A DNA stretch of 64,000 bases from Paenibacillus agricola (GTDB lineage Bacteria > Bacillota > Bacilli > Paenibacillales > NBRC-103111), in NCBI RefSeq assembly GCF_011440305.1, contig NZ_JAAOIW010000013.1, forward strand, positions 1-64,000. The letters run 5' to 3'. The position numbers and the translations under genes are program-made. The notes beneath the pieces are model-generated. The model searched no databases and was not told the DNA's origin. It saw only the letters and a program-made list of their open reading frames with translations. Position 1 is the first letter of the stretch. Each line of letters begins with the position of its first letter. Shown in pieces: positions 18,731-28,554 of this stretch.

Positions 18731-20475
18731 GCTGGCTCAACCTCCGGAATGTGAATCGTAATTCGGGTACCTGACCCAACCGCGCTCTCCAGGCCGAACA
18801 AGCTTCCCGGGAAACAAAGATTCAGGCGTTCAACTGTGTTTGTAATTCCAATAGAGCCTGGCTTGTCCTGATGCTGAGGATCAAATCCTACGCCGTTATC
18901 TTCAATACGAATGCAGATGAAATGGTGTCCTTCATGGATGATCTTCTCGACAGCAATGGTCAGCTGGCAAGCTTCATTCAGCGGCTCCATGCCATGAATG
19001 ATCGCATTTTCTACGAGTGGCTGGAGCAATAGCTTAGGTACTTTGAACGGCTTGGCACAAGAGTCACAGGAGATAGAGACAAGCAGCCTTGGACCGAACC
19101 GGAGTTGTTGGAGCGAGCAGTATTTTCCGATAATGCGCAGCTCCTCCTCAAGCGTCGTCATCTCGGGATGATTCAAGATGTAGCGAAGCAAGACGGTGAG
19201 ATCGATGATTGACTTCTCCAGCAGTTCTTTCTCACCGATCTGATTTAATGCTATAAACCCGCTGAGCGTGTTGAATAAAAAATGAGGTTGAATTTGCGCC
19301 TGCAGCGCCTTATACTCCGAATTGCGCTGATTCAATACAAGCACGTACTCGGTCTCGATCTTTTGCTTTAGCTCCGCAATCATGGAATTGAGCGACCTTC
19401 CGATAATGTCAAATTCATCTTGGGTCTGCGAATGATACCGTACCGTTAAATCTCCGTCTTCCACTTTTCTCATTGTTCTAATGATATCATTGACCGGTCC
19501 CATCACCTTACCGGACAACATCCTGTAGAACATAAAGGCTACAGTCAAACAAACGATATACAGCAGAAGCGAGGTGAGATACACCCACAGCGTTTTTCTT
19601 TCCAGCTGCGTATAGGAAAGCAGCACGATAATTTGCCAATTATAAGGCTCAATAGTCTGTTTTACAGCCAGATAAGCTTGATTACCGTCGCGAATTACGG
19701 AACGGCTGTCAGGATTCAGCTTGACTAATCCTGGTGGGATGTCATGATTGGCATACACAATGTTTCGGTCCTGGTCGAGTAAAGCGATAAGGGAAGGGAC
19801 ATGAAAATCGATATCCTTAAACATATTTTGCAAAACATGCGTATTGGCATCTGCGATGATTACGCTGATTGGTCGTTTGGACGGAATTTCTCTGATGCTG
19901 CGCGCCACGGAAAACACAGTGACATCCTTTGTTTTTGTAAAATAGTCTTGTTTGTGCGGATTAACAAATACTGCGTTTCCATTGGCTTGTAGTGCATTTT
20001 GGTACCAATCCGTGTTGGCAAATTCATAGTCCTTAACAATATCGTTCATGGGATTATTGGTAGAGTAAAATAGAGGCTTATTGTCGGATACGATCAGGGT
20101 GCTCATGATATCTTTGCGCGTAAATCGGATAAAGCGCAGTTGGGATTCAAGCATGTTGGTAATCCCGATGAGCTGGTATTTGCTCATCGTATCGTAGGAT
20201 TCCGAGGCGCTAACCTTGAGCGCATAAATAAAGTCGTCATTGTAATACGGAATTAAGGTCAATTGGTCCAACTCGTTAAGGTATCCTGATAGGCTCCGTG
20301 ATAAGGAAGTTAAGGTGTTGTTAATCAGAATGCCGGTCTCCTCATTAGATTTATCAATGTATACACGGGCGATTACATAGGAGGCCAGCAATAGCGGAAG
20401 CAATATGCTTACCATGAAAATGACTACAAGCTTCATGTTTAGCGCGCGGTATCCTTTTAATCCGAAGCCTTTCAT
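18727..20475 (-). CDS. YesM-like sensor histidine kinase
   Basis: 582 residues from the ATG at 20475. A membrane segment near the N-terminus (LVVIFMVSILLPLLLASYV), an extracellular sensor region of about 260 residues, a second membrane segment, a HAMP linker and a His_kinase domain of the 5TM/YesM type (H in IQPHFLFNTL), then an ATPase domain with VENAIIHG and DNGVGF. The open frame extends to 20979, but that part runs antiparallel through the binding-protein gene and has no family similarity. It probably senses extracellular sugar or its binding protein and phosphorylates the adjacent regulator. Confidence 0.92.
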   Translation of the reverse strand: MKGFGLKGYRALNMKLVVIFMVSILLPLLLASYVIARVYIDKSNEETGILINNTLTSLSRSLSGYLNELDQLTLIPYYNDDFIYALKVSASESYDTMSKYQLIGITNMLESQLRFIRFTRKDIMSTLIVSDNKPLFYSTNNPMNDIVKDYEFANTDWYQNALQANGNAVFVNPHKQDYFTKTKDVTVFSVARSIREIPSKRPISVIIADANTHVLQNMFKDIDFHVPSLIALLDQDRNIVYANHDIPPGLVKLNPDSRSVIRDGNQAYLAVKQTIEPYNWQIIVLLSYTQLERKTLWVYLTSLLLYIVCLTVAFMFYRMLSGKVMGPVNDIIRTMRKVEDGDLTVRYHSQTQDEFDIIGRSLNSMIAELKQKIETEYVLVLNQRNSEYKALQAQIQPHFLFNTLSGFIALNQIGEKELLEKSIIDLTVLLRYILNHPEMTTLEEELRIIGKYCSLQQLRFGPRLLVSISCDSCAKPFKVPKLLLQPLVENAIIHGMEPLNEACQLTIAVEKIIHEGHHFICIRIEDNGVGFDPQHQDKPGSIGITNTVERLNLCFPGSLFGLESAVGSGTRITIHIPEVEPA

Positions 20476-20619
20476 ATCAAGTCCCAACCTTTCTGAATTC
20501 AGCAGCCTTGCCAACCTATTCGACAGAGGTGCGCTTGTTCCTTCACAGGATGGGCTGCCGTTGCTCACGGTTTGGCAGGATGATAGAAAGTAGCGCGGTC
20601 GGTGTAGTTTTGAACAAAC

Positions 20620-20633
20620 TGTAAGCGATTTCT
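20620..20633 (+). promoter_or_regulatory. Candidate cre (CcpA) site
   Basis: TGTAAGCGATTTCT fits the core of the catabolite-response element TGNAANCGNWNNCW at every position. It lies in the divergent control region, 57 bases before the binding-protein gene, consistent with glucose repression of the importer. Confidence 0.5.
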
Positions 20634-20689
20634 TTAAGGTATACTTGGTTTGCATCATAATACGTTTACTAAGGGGATAGAACAAGTTT

Positions 20690-22015
20690 ATGAAAAAAAC
20701 CAAAACACTCGCTTTATTCGGGTTGTCGACACTGATGATTATGGCAGGATGCTCAAGCGGGGGAAGCACTCCAGCCCAAGGCAGCAGCTCTGATGCAGGT
20801 ACCAGTGCGGCTGTAGCAAGCACTTCGATCGCAGCACCTACTGCGAAAGAGGCAAAGCAAGTTAAGCTAACTGTCATGACTAATGCAACGGGAAACACTT
20901 TCGACGCCATACAAGCAGTCATTAACGGCTTCACGAAGGAAAACCCGAACATCCAAGTGGACTTTAGTACACAAGGCAAAGATTACGAGCAGCTGATGAA
21001 AGCGAAGATGGCGTCCAACGATCTTCCCGATTTGTTTGCCACCCATGGCTGGTCTGTGAACCGGTACAGCGAATACTTGCGCCCGCTCAACGACCAAGAA
21101 TGGTTTGCCCGCATCGGCGATACAACCAAGCCGGCAATTTCGGACAAACAAGGTAATATTTATGTGCTTCCGTTGAATATCGATCAATCCGGCATCGTTT
21201 ACAACAAGAAGGTGCTGAAGGATCTAAATTTGGAAGTTCCTAAGACGTGGGAAGAGCTTCTGAACAGCTTCAAAGTGATTAAAAATGCAAACATTACGCC
21301 TATTCATATCGGGGGAAAAGATACGACGAAGCTAGCCGGATTTTTTAATAAAATAGCCCCGATATTCCTTGTAACGGACAAAGCCAATAACTATGGGGAT
21401 TCTTTAAAGGATGGAAGTTTTGATTGGAGTAAATGGAATATAGTATCACAGAAGCTGGTCGATTTGAAGAACGAAGGCTATCTTAACAAAGATGTCGTCA
21501 CCGCAGACCCGCTGAGCGCAGCAGAGAAGCTTGCTACAGGCAAAGCGGCTTTCTTGTTCGAGAACAACGCCATTGTCGCCGAAGCATTAAAAATTAATCC
21601 AGAGGCTCAGATCGGAATGATGCCAGTGCCTGCCTATTACAAAGGGGATGAGCCCGTGCTTAACGGGGGAGAACGGGAAGCGTTCGGCGTATGGAAGCAA
21701 TCCAAAAATGTGAACGAAGCGCTGCTGCTGTTGAAATATATGGCCAAGAGCGACAACATCGCGAAAGTGGCGGAGGCGACGGGTATGCCGGCAGGCTTGA
21801 AGGATGTCAGCTACAATCTCGGTAATTTGACCGCCGATTTCACCAAATATAAAGATCTGAGGACGATCCCCGTATTTGACCGTGAATATTTGCCCAATGG
21901 CATGTGGAGCACCTTGAAAACAATCGGGCCTGCCTTACTGACTGGAGACATGTCGGTGGAAGAATCATCGCGGATGATGAGCGATGATTACAAAAAGCTG
22001 CGTTCGCAAAAATAA
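20690..22015 (+). CDS. ABC transporter sugar-binding lipoprotein
   Basis: 441 residues of the family 1 solute-binding type, with a signal peptide and lipobox (IMAGC) near residue 21, then a Ser/Ala-rich linker. Recognisable folds include LTVMTNATGN, IPVFDREYLPNGMW and WEELLNSFKVIK. It is anchored outside the cell and feeds the two permeases that follow; the whole set is controlled by the divergent two-component pair. Substrate unknown. Confidence 0.9.
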   Translation: MKKTKTLALFGLSTLMIMAGCSSGGSTPAQGSSSDAGTSAAVASTSIAAPTAKEAKQVKLTVMTNATGNTFDAIQAVINGFTKENPNIQVDFSTQGKDYEQLMKAKMASNDLPDLFATHGWSVNRYSEYLRPLNDQEWFARIGDTTKPAISDKQGNIYVLPLNIDQSGIVYNKKVLKDLNLEVPKTWEELLNSFKVIKNANITPIHIGGKDTTKLAGFFNKIAPIFLVTDKANNYGDSLKDGSFDWSKWNIVSQKLVDLKNEGYLNKDVVTADPLSAAEKLATGKAAFLFENNAIVAEALKINPEAQIGMMPVPAYYKGDEPVLNGGEREAFGVWKQSKNVNEALLLLKYMAKSDNIAKVAEATGMPAGLKDVSYNLGNLTADFTKYKDLRTIPVFDREYLPNGMWSTLKTIGPALLTGDMSVEESSRMMSDDYKKLRSQK

Positions 22016-22099
22016 TACCAATTTGCAGCGTAAGGCTGAGGGGTGCACTGGATGCACAACCGCCTCACACAACATCAATTTATTGGACAGGAGCACACG

Positions 22100-22990
22100 A
22101 TGAGACGGAAACTAGCGGTATTTGCCAACTCGGACAGAGGGTTGTCCCTGATGTATATGCCCGCCTTATGTTTATTTCTTGTATTTGTAGCTTACCCGCT
22201 CGTATCCGGCATCCGGATCTCGTTTACGAACTGGAACGGCTATTCCCAAAGCTACACTTACATTGGCTTGGAAAATTATATCAGGCTGTATACCGATGTC
22301 CGCTTTAAAAAAGCGCTGCTGAATACACTTGTATACGGCTTCGGCAGCGCCATTTTGCAGAACATCTTCGGCATCATGTACGCGCTGCTGTTGAACATGA
22401 AATTCCGCTCCAGGGTGCTCGTGCGGACAGTCATATATATGCCGGTCATTGTGGCGCAGCTCATCATGGGATATATCTGGTATTTCCTCGTCCAGTATGA
22501 CGGCGGAGCCATCAACGATATCCTTCTGGTATTCGGAGCGGAGCCTGTTGATTGGATGGCAAATGGGACACGCGCCGTATGGATGATTACCATCATCAAT
22601 GCTTTCCAATATGTCGGCACATCAATGATCATTTATTTGGCCGGGGTTCAGGGGATTCCCCAATCGCTGCTGGAGGCAGCAACGATTGACGGGGCCGGCG
22701 CTTGGAATAAATTCCTTCGTATCACGCTGCCCTTGCTAATTCCGGCGATCACGACTAGCTTTATCTTGAATCTGATCGGCGGGCTGGAGCTGTTCGCTCT
22801 TGTCGTATCATTAACTTCCGGAGGGCCGGGCTTCGAAACGCATTCGATGTCTTCCTTAATCAATTTTTTCTATTTCGAGAACCAGAATGCCGGATTCGCC
22901 GCTGCAATTGGGCTCATAACGTTCCTGCTCGTCTTGTCTATCAGCTATGTGGCCTTAAAGCTATTCAGGAAGCGGGAGGTGGAATATTGA
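22100..22990 (+). CDS. ABC transporter permease (MalF/UgpA type)
   Basis: 296 residues with six hydrophobic segments and the EAA loop LLEAATIDGAGAWNKFLRI. The ATG at 22100 follows CAGGAG; the frame is open back to 22043 but that region lacks a ribosome site. The stop (TGA) and next start (ATG) share a base in TGATG, which links translation of the two permeases. Confidence 0.92.
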   Translation: MRRKLAVFANSDRGLSLMYMPALCLFLVFVAYPLVSGIRISFTNWNGYSQSYTYIGLENYIRLYTDVRFKKALLNTLVYGFGSAILQNIFGIMYALLLNMKFRSRVLVRTVIYMPVIVAQLIMGYIWYFLVQYDGGAINDILLVFGAEPVDWMANGTRAVWMITIINAFQYVGTSMIIYLAGVQGIPQSLLEAATIDGAGAWNKFLRITLPLLIPAITTSFILNLIGGLELFALVVSLTSGGPGFETHSMSSLINFFYFENQNAGFAAAIGLITFLLVLSISYVALKLFRKREVEY

Positions 22991-23805
22991 TGAAATGGCG
23001 CTCTGGCTTCTGGAAAAATGCGGTTGGCTATTTCATTATTGCCGTCCATTTCGTCCCCTTCTATATCCTGATTACGATGGCTTTAAAAAAGCGGAACGAC
23101 TTTTCGTCCCGCTGGCTGCTGCCGGATTATATGTATGTGGACAATTTTCGTGTAGCGATGGTAAATGGGAAATTGCTGCAGGCGATGTTCAACAGCCTAG
23201 TAGTGACGGCCTTCTCCGTGCTTCTGATCGCCCTGCTCGGTGCGATGGCCGCTTATCCGCTCGCACGTGTCAAAAGCAGCTTTAACCTAAAAATGATCAG
23301 CGTTATCCTGGCTGTCATGATGGTACCGAAATTGACCGTGCTCGTTCCTCTGTACAGCTTGGTTGCCAGCTTGGGGGGCATCAGCACCTACTGGGGAATT
23401 GTCCTGCTCATTACGACCTATAAGCTGCCGGCCTGCATTTTCCTGTATTCGAATTTTATTACGACGATTCCGAAGGCTCTGGACGAAGCGGCGACCATCG
23501 ACGGCTGCAGCAAATACAGCGTATTTTACCGGATACTGCTGCCGTCCATGCTGCCTGTAACAGCTACCGTTATCATTATGAACAGCGTTTCCATTTGGAA
23601 TGACTTTTCATTTTCGCTTTATTTTATGCAATCCCCGCTCAAGCGGACGGTCACCCTTGCCATCTCATCGTTTTTCAGCCAAAATAACACGAACCTGAAC
23701 GCAGCTGCAGCTGCAGCCTTGCTTGCCATTATTCCTGGGACCTTGCTGTATCTGCTGCTGCAAAAGCATTTCGTAAAGGGCATGGTGGACGGCTCGGTAA
23801 AGTGA
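22990..23805 (+). CDS. ABC transporter permease (MalG/UgpE type)
   Basis: 271 residues, six hydrophobic segments, EAA loop LDEAATIDGCSKYSVFYRILL and C-terminal KHFVKGMVDGSVK. It forms the channel with the previous protein. As with the first importer, no ATPase gene is present and a shared MsmX-like ATPase elsewhere in the genome is expected. Confidence 0.92.
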   Translation: MKWRSGFWKNAVGYFIIAVHFVPFYILITMALKKRNDFSSRWLLPDYMYVDNFRVAMVNGKLLQAMFNSLVVTAFSVLLIALLGAMAAYPLARVKSSFNLKMISVILAVMMVPKLTVLVPLYSLVASLGGISTYWGIVLLITTYKLPACIFLYSNFITTIPKALDEAATIDGCSKYSVFYRILLPSMLPVTATVIIMNSVSIWNDFSFSLYFMQSPLKRTVTLAISSFFSQNNTNLNAAAAAALLAIIPGTLLYLLLQKHFVKGMVDGSVK

Positions 23806-23856
23806 AGCAAGTTGCCCTTCCGCAGCAATAGGTACATTAGAAGGAGAGGTTATTCA

Positions 23857-24531
23857 ATGAACCATAGCCCATATACGAAAGCAGTAGGACGTAAATTTCA
23901 TGCCGATGGCTCGGTGCGATATTTCCCGGGCAACACCATCATCTGCCCGATTCCCCCGGACAATGCCGTTTATGTAGAGCTTGTCCGGTTTGCAGAGCGG
24001 TTCAAGGCGCTATCCTGCGCTAGCAAGTTCACGCTTATGCCGCCCTCCAGCTATCACATGACGGTGATACAAGGCGTCTGCGAGGAAGACCGCAAGCCTG
24101 AGCTGTGGTCGCGTGATTTGCCACTGGACATGCCACTTGAGGAGACAGATCGCTATTTCAGAAAAAAATTTGCCGAAATCCCTATCCCGAACGGCTTTCA
24201 TATGAAGTTGGGCGAGGTGGATACCGGCAGTGTTGCCCTGACATTGAAGCTGCTGCCTGCTGCAGATGAAGACCGTGAGGCATTAACCAAATTTCGCGAT
24301 CACGTATCCGAACGGCTTGGGCTCAGATTCCCGGACCACGATGAGTATCAGTTCCATATTACGATTGCGTACAAAATTTACGAATTGACGGGAGATGAGG
24401 TGGGGGAGCTCCAGCAATTCAAGGAGCAGGAGGACCACGAATTTGGTGATCGTGTTGGGATATTGGCAACACTACCGCCGCAATTGGTTTTCTTTAAGGA
24501 CATGTTCGAATTTTCAAGTGCCCGGCTGTAG
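23857..24531 (+). CDS. 2H-phosphoesterase-like protein (DUF1868)
   Basis: 224 residues. Two HxT motifs a hundred residues apart (H67-M-T69 and H167-I-T169) mark the 2H phosphoesterase fold, and the N-terminus matches the DUF1868 group. Such enzymes open cyclic phosphodiesters; the substrate of this group is not established. The ATG at 23857 follows AGGAGAGG, 51 bases after the permease gene, so it may share that operon. Confidence 0.75.
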   Translation: MNHSPYTKAVGRKFHADGSVRYFPGNTIICPIPPDNAVYVELVRFAERFKALSCASKFTLMPPSSYHMTVIQGVCEEDRKPELWSRDLPLDMPLEETDRYFRKKFAEIPIPNGFHMKLGEVDTGSVALTLKLLPAADEDREALTKFRDHVSERLGLRFPDHDEYQFHITIAYKIYELTGDEVGELQQFKEQEDHEFGDRVGILATLPPQLVFFKDMFEFSSARL

Positions 24532-25025
24532 GATATTCGGCCAGGGCAGACTTGGATGACACAAAACCGTAGGTGCTGCTCATAGTTATGATCTCAAAGT
24601 ACTCAAGTAACCTGGCGGTTTTTCGTGACGGATAGTCTGAGCAATCGGATGGTAAACAACAACAAGGGGGCGTAACTCTACGTTCCCTTGTTGTTGTTTA
24701 CAAGGAGAGGGTGCTTCCTAAATCCATTATCATACTCAGCAATTATGAAAAGGTCCACTGATAAATCAAAGTTTTGTTCAAGATTCTCTCAATCTGACAC
24801 CACACACGGTGGTTCGTGGCTAGTTGAAATAAGGTTGTTTAATCTGAAATAAAATAATTACCTTTATAAAAAAATCCGTGGAGCAATGGCAAAAAACGAC
24901 TCTGTTCGCATCGTTAGCTAAAGAGCCATTCTTCGTTTTATAAATGCTGCAATGAAATTATTCTCATGATATTGTCGGATATTGTCGATAAACTCAATAG
25001 ACTATATTCTAGGAGTGGACGACAT
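24532..25025. other. Intergenic region without a recognised gene
   Basis: No coding sequence was seen. It contains the long hairpin at 24652-24701 and a second imperfect hairpin in which AATGGC near 24884 pairs with GCCATT near 24926, enclosing AACGA and TCGTT. The second one could be part of the leader of the chemotaxis gene. Confidence 0.5.
24652..24701. repeat. Perfect 17-bp inverted repeat
   Basis: Arms 24652-24668 and 24685-24701 are exact reverse complements built from AAC triplets. Inside, two G-U pairs and CGTA/TACG extend the RNA stem to about 23 pairs around an ACTC loop. No T tail follows, so it is not a standard terminator; a bidirectional terminator, an RNA-stabilising element or a small repeat are possible. 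Confidence 0.65.
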
Positions 25026-26765
25026 ATGCTAACCAACTATTTCAAATTAACAGTCGGCAAAAAAATGTTTTTGTCGTATTTGGTTCTACTTTTTTTGTTG
25101 TGTGTATTGGGAGGCGCTTCTCTCAACAATGCGCAGCAAATGCAAACGAAAACGAATGAAATCACTACCATTTGGCTAGGAGGCACCAGTATTGCCAATA
25201 ATTTAAACTACTTAACAGAGCACGTACTGGCGTTGCAATATAAAATTTTGATTATATCGGATGCTTCCCAAAAAACAGGCTTTCAAGAAGAAGCAAAAAA
25301 AACATTTTTAGCTATTGATGAGCAGTTTGGTAAATATGAGAAAACGTACGCTAACGACCAAGACCAAACAAATACTGAGCAGTTAAAAGAGAAGTGGAAC
25401 AAATACAAGGATGTTTTCAATCAGGCTTTCGAAATTAGCAATCAGGTCGATTCAGTCAACGGCTCGAAAAAGAAGGAATTAGAGGTATTGCAGGTGATGG
25501 ATCAATCCCAGCAAACTTTTAATGATATGCAGAAAAATTTGGACCTGATGGTAAAGATAAACAACGACGGAGCTATCCAAGCTACCAAAGAGAGCAGCGA
25601 CATTTATGCTGGCGAGAAAGTGCTAGTCATTTTGCTCATGGTTGTTTCTGTGCTCATTGGCATCGTTCTTGTGTATATCATGAATCGTATTATTTCGAAA
25701 CCGACAAGGCTCGTATCTGATGCATTACACAAAGTAGCTGGCGGCGATTTAAGCATTCCGAAGATGAAGATTAAACAGAAAGACGAAATCGGTATGTTAA
25801 TTCAATCTCTTAATGAGATGGTGTCCAAGCTAAAAGCGACAATGTTTCAAATTCAAGACGCTTCTATGACGGTTGCGGCATCTTCCGAACAGTTGCTTGC
25901 AAACTCTGAACAAAATACGGAGGCCACTAAGCATGTTGCACTAGCTGTCGAACAACTCGCGTTAGGCTCTGAAAATCAATTGCAAAGTGCTAATGAAACA
26001 AGCAGGGCTACGGAAGAAATGGCGGTAGGAATTCAAAGAATAGCCGAAACTACATCTGAAGTCTCGGAATTGTCGCTTGAGGCAAGTCAGCAAGCACAAG
26101 CTGGGAATGAGACTATCCAATCAGTTGTTGGAATAATCAATGTGATCAACAACTCAGTGGGACAAGCGGGATCGCAAATAAAACTATTAGAATCGCATTC
26201 GCATAATATTGGAGATATTGTGAAAATGATCGGCGATATCGCTTCGCAAACCAGCCTGTTAGCCCTAAATGCCGCGATCGAGTCGGCTCGAGCGGGGGAA
26301 CACGGAAGGGGATTTGCCATCGTTGCGAATGAAGTGAAAAAGCTGGCAGAACAATCAACAGTCTCCGTACAGCAAATCACAGATCTAATAACTCAAATTC
26401 AATCGGATACGCTACGTGCAGTTCATTATATGGATCAAAGCCTAATAGAAGTGAAATCTGGCTTGGAAGCTGTTTCCTATGCTGAAAAAGCATTCGGAAA
26501 AATTGAAAATACCACTCAAGCTGTAACCGAGAAAGTGCAGGAAATTGCGGCAGCGGCGCAAGAAATGGCGGCCGGTTCAGAGCAAGTATCTGCGTCTGTA
26601 AATGAAATGAGCAGCATTGCAAGAACTGCAGCGGAATCCACCCAAATCGTTGCCGCTAGCACGGAGGAACAGTTGGCTTCCGTAGAGGAAATCACTTCGT
26701 CTGCGCAATCTTTGAGCATTATTTCTCAGAGTCTGTCTGAGATTGCTGGGCAGTTTAAGGTCTAA
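25026..26765 (+). CDS. Methyl-accepting chemotaxis protein
   Basis: 579 residues. One membrane segment near residues 14-33, an extracellular four-helix-type sensor of about 160 residues, a second membrane segment ([20 protein letters not shown]), HAMP, and a long cytoplasmic coiled coil with the conserved hairpin tip [20 protein letters not shown]. It relays a chemical signal to CheA/CheW at the cell pole. AGGAGTGG precedes the ATG at 25026; the frame is open to 24966. No CheW-binding pentapeptide was looked for. The ligand is unknown. Confidence 0.92.
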   Translation: MLTNYFKLTVGKKMFLSYLVLLFLLCVLGGASLNNAQQMQTKTNEITTIWLGGTSIANNLNYLTEHVLALQYKILIISDASQKTGFQEEAKKTFLAIDEQFGKYEKTYANDQDQTNTEQLKEKWNKYKDVFNQAFEISNQVDSVNGSKKKELEVLQVMDQSQQTFNDMQKNLDLMVKINNDGAIQATKESSDIYAGEKVLVILLMVVSVLIGIVLVYIMNRIISKPTRLVSDALHKVAGGDLSIPKMKIKQKDEIGMLIQSLNEMVSKLKATMFQIQDASMTVAASSEQLLANSEQNTEATKHVALAVEQLALGSENQLQSANETSRATEEMAVGIQRIAETTSEVSELSLEASQQAQAGNETIQSVVGIINVINNSVGQAGSQIKLLESHSHNIGDIVKMIGDIASQTSLLALNAAIESARAGEHGRGFAIVANEVKKLAEQSTVSVQQITDLITQIQSDTLRAVHYMDQSLIEVKSGLEAVSYAEKAFGKIENTTQAVTEKVQEIAAAAQEMAAGSEQVSASVNEMSSIARTAAESTQIVAASTEEQLASVEEITSSAQSLSIISQSLSEIAGQFKV

Positions 26766-26849
26766 TATAATGAAAAAGAGAAATTGTTGTCCGAAGTCAA
26801 CATCATTGTTACATGAAAAGTCACGTAAATTGCGAATTTTTTTATTTAT

Positions 26850-26893
26850 GTAAAAAGGTTCTTGTCATCGGTTGATGACAAGAACCTTTTTAC
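26850..26893. terminator. Strong bidirectional terminator
   Basis: A perfect 20-bp inverted repeat with a GGTT loop (arms 26850-26869 and 26874-26893) has A5 on one side and T5 on the other, so it can stop transcription from either strand. It lies 85 bases after the chemotaxis gene. Confidence 0.75.
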
Positions 26894-26932
26894 ATTCCCG
26901 ACGGAGTAACGCCCTGAGCACAACCGGATATT

Positions 26933-27010
26933 TGCGAAGCGGCAGGGCTGGGTATTGTGGAGGGCGTGGATGCCCAGACCTTTGTGCCGGACGGCTACTC
27001 GCTCCGCTAA
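26933..27010 (+). pseudogene. SLH-domain fragment
   Basis: Positions 26933-27010 read CEAAGLGIVEGVDAQTFVPD then GYSLR and stop, which resembles the second half of an S-layer homology repeat (G-I-V-x-G, F-x-P-D-G). No start, signal peptide or upstream frame is present. It is probably the tail of a deleted surface-protein gene. Confidence 0.4.
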
Positions 27011-27106
27011 CCAGCTAATAGTTGTCAACTTGGAAACGGTCATAAACGCTGGGGTATTATATTGATGTAAATAGGTAAGGAATTATAGTCAAATTGTATA
27101 TTATAG

Positions 27107-27135
27107 TTTACAAAATGTTAATGATCATATATAAT
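27107..27135 (+). promoter_or_regulatory. Strong vegetative promoter
   Basis: TTTACA (27107-27112), 17 bases, then TATAAT (27130-27135), twenty bases before the GTG start of the XRE regulator, with GGAGGTGATAAG between. Confidence 0.75.
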
Positions 27136-27155
27136 TCAGGCATGGAGGTGATAAG

Positions 27156-27380
27156 GTGAGTGAATTACACAACCGGGTAAGAGAACTAAGGGCTCGTGAC
27201 CGATTGTCGCAAGCTGATCTAGCCCAGTTAATTGGTGCATCCAGACAGACGATCGCACTTATTGAAAGAGGTGATTATGCGCCCTCAATTGTACTCGCCT
27301 TGAGGATTGCATCTGTATTTCAAGTACAAGTGGAAGCCATATTTTCCTTGGAAAGGGATGAAGTGAATCATGAAAAATAA
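27156..27380 (+). CDS. Small XRE-family regulator
   Basis: 74 residues, almost wholly one Cro/C1 helix-turn-helix (RLSQADLAQLIGASRQTIALI), of the short type that is often paired with a membrane protein. The GTG start follows a perfect GGAGGTGAT. Its end overlaps the next gene by 11 bases, so the two proteins are made together and the regulator probably controls its own pair. Confidence 0.92.
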   Translation: MSELHNRVRELRARDRLSQADLAQLIGASRQTIALIERGDYAPSIVLALRIASVFQVQVEAIFSLERDEVNHEK

Positions 27381-28119
27381 AACTAAAAATATGCTTTACT
27401 TGGTATTCATGATGGTCATTGGGGGAGCTTGCGGCTTCTTAATCAGCAGCGGTTTGATTCCGAGACCAGCGAATTTATCGTTTAACCCTGGAATATTTTA
27501 CGATTATGATGTTATCTTCGGAGTGATAGCTACAGCCTGTATCATCTTAACGTTATGGAACGTAATTGGGCTTCTGAGATTTTCTTCTATTCAAGAAAGT
27601 AAACCAATTTCTACAGAGGAGGAGGGGCCGACTCAGAAGGAGCTTACGGTAGGTACACTCATCAAGATTAGTGCCTACAATTTAATTGCGGCATTCTTAT
27701 GGACTGCACTCTGCTTTGCATATCTTGCCAGTAAGGAAGCGAGAGCCACAGATAATGAAACCTTCTTGTTAATAAATTTGGTAAGTGCCTCCGTATTCGC
27801 GTTAATAGCGACTGCCTTGCAGTTGATAAACATTCGGCATTATAACAAGCTGTATCCGGACCGCTCAATAAATTTAGGTTCACGAAATGCACAGCGTGAG
27901 CTATTTGATAAGCTGGATGAAGCTGAAAGATTTATCGTCTATCGATCCGCCCACAGCTCCTTGAAGGCCGTAAATATACTGATAATTAGCGGTATTCTGC
28001 TCTTCATTCTCTATTCTTTATTGTTCGAGTTTACACCACTGCCAATCATTATCCTGGCCGTCATCTCCCTTGTCCAGAAAGCAGTCTACTTTCGCGAAGC
28101 AAGCAAAATGGGGGGTTAA
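27370..28119 (+). CDS. Membrane protein, DUF3169-like
   Basis: 249 residues with about six membrane segments in pairs and a charged central loop (FDKLDEAERFIVYRS). The arrangement after a small XRE gene is the known context of the DUF3169 family, whose function is not established. Confidence 0.65.
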   Translation: MKNKTKNMLYLVFMMVIGGACGFLISSGLIPRPANLSFNPGIFYDYDVIFGVIATACIILTLWNVIGLLRFSSIQESKPISTEEEGPTQKELTVGTLIKISAYNLIAAFLWTALCFAYLASKEARATDNETFLLINLVSASVFALIATALQLINIRHYNKLYPDRSINLGSRNAQRELFDKLDEAERFIVYRSAHSSLKAVNILIISGILLFILYSLLFEFTPLPIIILAVISLVQKAVYFREASKMGG

Positions 28120-28146
28120 TCATTTCCGGGTGTTTTGTTCAGATGT

Positions 28147-28183
28147 AAAGGGGTCTTCCAATTCAAATGGAAGACCCTTTTTC
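28147..28183 (+). terminator. Terminator of the XRE/membrane-protein pair
   Basis: GGGTCTTCCA (28151-28160) pairs perfectly with TGGAAGACCC (28168-28177), followed by TTTTTC. Confidence 0.85.
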
Positions 28184-28554
28184 ATACCTTTTGTGTTCCT
28201 GTTGGCAAATCCTGCTATAGCTCACCGTTTATTTTCCAGAACGCGTCCAAGTCCGCTATAGCGGCTTAATATGGAGGGCAGACCGGCATGAGCGCTTTTA
28301 TCTACGGGCGCTTGCTTTTGTAGAAAATTCAAGCCGACTGCGATTCTGAACACCATTGCGACCGACCTTCCTTGGCTATTATACGGATGCAGCAGCGTAG
28401 GTTTAACGATCCCACAGGACTGTGAGCTTATCAATCTCGGTTTCATGCCAAAAACGCAGGACGATAGGTATAGCCCTCTATCAAAGAAACATTGATGATG
28501 GTACTAGATCAATTCAAAAAAATTATACATTTGGACTGTCGGCCCCAAGCATGT
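28184..28554. other. Intergenic region with a doubtful ORF
   Basis: A minus-strand frame at 28222-28446 (74 codons) reads like protein in part (GRSVAMVFRIAVGLNFL) but has no clear ribosome site and no recognised family. It may be a gene fragment or chance. Nothing else was seen. Confidence 0.3.

Noticed and set aside
20476-20979. N-terminal extension of the YesM-like kinase
   Set aside because: The frame is open, but it is the antisense of the binding-protein gene; a membrane segment and family similarity start at 20475.
24870-24945. Possible c-di-GMP or other riboswitch before the chemotaxis gene
   Set aside because: There is a hairpin, but I could not find the conserved core of GEMM or any other class.
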